Positions 32,272 to 32,404 of a DNA stretch of 32,404 nucleotides are shown here, one piece after another (within the stretch, counting starts at the first letter, position 1; every line of letters begins with the position of its first letter). Under the pieces are notes generated by a model. That model was not told the origin of the DNA. It worked only from the letters and a program-made list of their open reading frames with translations, and did not search any database. Source of the DNA: CAZPUS01 sp964589825 (lineage in GTDB: Bacteria; Fibrobacterota; Chitinivibrionia; Chitinivibrionales; WJKA01); NCBI GenBank assembly GCA_964589825.1, contig CAZPUS010000028.1:1-32404 (forward strand). Direction: 5' to 3'. The translations under genes were made by a program, and so were the position numbers.

Positions 32272-32404
32272 TCAGGACAAAAAACCGGCTATGATTATGA
32301 ATAGAAAGAGGGCGAGCAGCAATACTCCCACAATGATTTTAAACGGATAGCGCCCAAAAAAGTATCGTATTCCGCCGAATTCGTTCTCCACCGCCTGCTC
32401 GTAG
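32272..32404 (-). CDS. C-terminal end of a membrane protein (partial at window edge)
   Basis: On the minus strand an open frame enters from the right edge and ends with TGA at 32274-32272. The 43 visible residues are YEQAVENEFGG, IRYFFGRYPFK, and a final membrane helix IIVGVLLLALFLFIIIAGFLS. It faces proS tail to tail. Family cannot be told from this much. Confidence 0.55.
   Translation of the reverse strand, partial: YEQAVENEFGGIRYFFGRYPFKIIVGVLLLALFLFIIIAGFLS

Overview
The window looks like the replication-origin region of a Gram-negative chromosome from a poorly sampled phylum. LptD and signal-peptide proteins indicate an outer membrane. The gene order dnaA-dnaN facing away from rpmH-rnpA-yidC-mnmE-mnmG-rsmG-parA-parB is typical of oriC neighbourhoods. 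A bactofilin, an M23 peptidase and a UroD-like/AraC pair would fit Fibrobacterota/Chitinispirillia or a relative, but I cannot fix the taxon by reading.

Layout. 1-3.4 kb (minus): an FAD-dependent oxidoreductase, an unknown secreted protein where recF often sits, and dnaN. 3.35-3.6 kb: a very AT-rich gap with two consensus DnaA boxes, the best oriC candidate. 3.6-5 kb (minus): dnaA, with a third box over its start codon. 5-11.7 kb (plus): rpmH, rnpA, yidC, mnmE, mnmG, rsmG, with two perfect parS palindromes flanking mnmG. 11.7-14.8 kb (plus): parA-parB behind a promoter-like region with a DnaA box in the leader, then a LytM/M23 peptidase and a bactofilin. ParA, ParB and the parS sites form a complete ParABS segregation system beside the origin.

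15-19.3 kb is the accessory, damaged part: an AraC regulator divergent from a UroD-like methyltransferase gene broken by one in-frame TAA, then a nest of insertion sequences. An IS21-family remnant, with paired 23-bp repeats exactly 8 bp inside each end and the first 31 codons of istA, is interrupted by an IS3-family element that itself has frame lesions.

From about 19.3 kb to the end the DNA is visibly more GC-rich and housekeeping again: lptD (plus); map and an overlapping PP-loop thiolase-like gene (minus); a PgsA-type phosphatidyltransferase (minus); the tightly overlapping pyrR-pyrB-pyrC operon (plus); thiE and a secreted unknown (minus); a frameshifted small membrane protein gene; an Nfu-type Fe-S scaffold; proS; and the C-terminal tail of a membrane protein leaving the right edge. 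I see no rRNA, tRNA or CRISPR array. The most informative signals are the origin/segregation architecture and the IS nest. I found no convincing undescribed defence or biosynthetic system.
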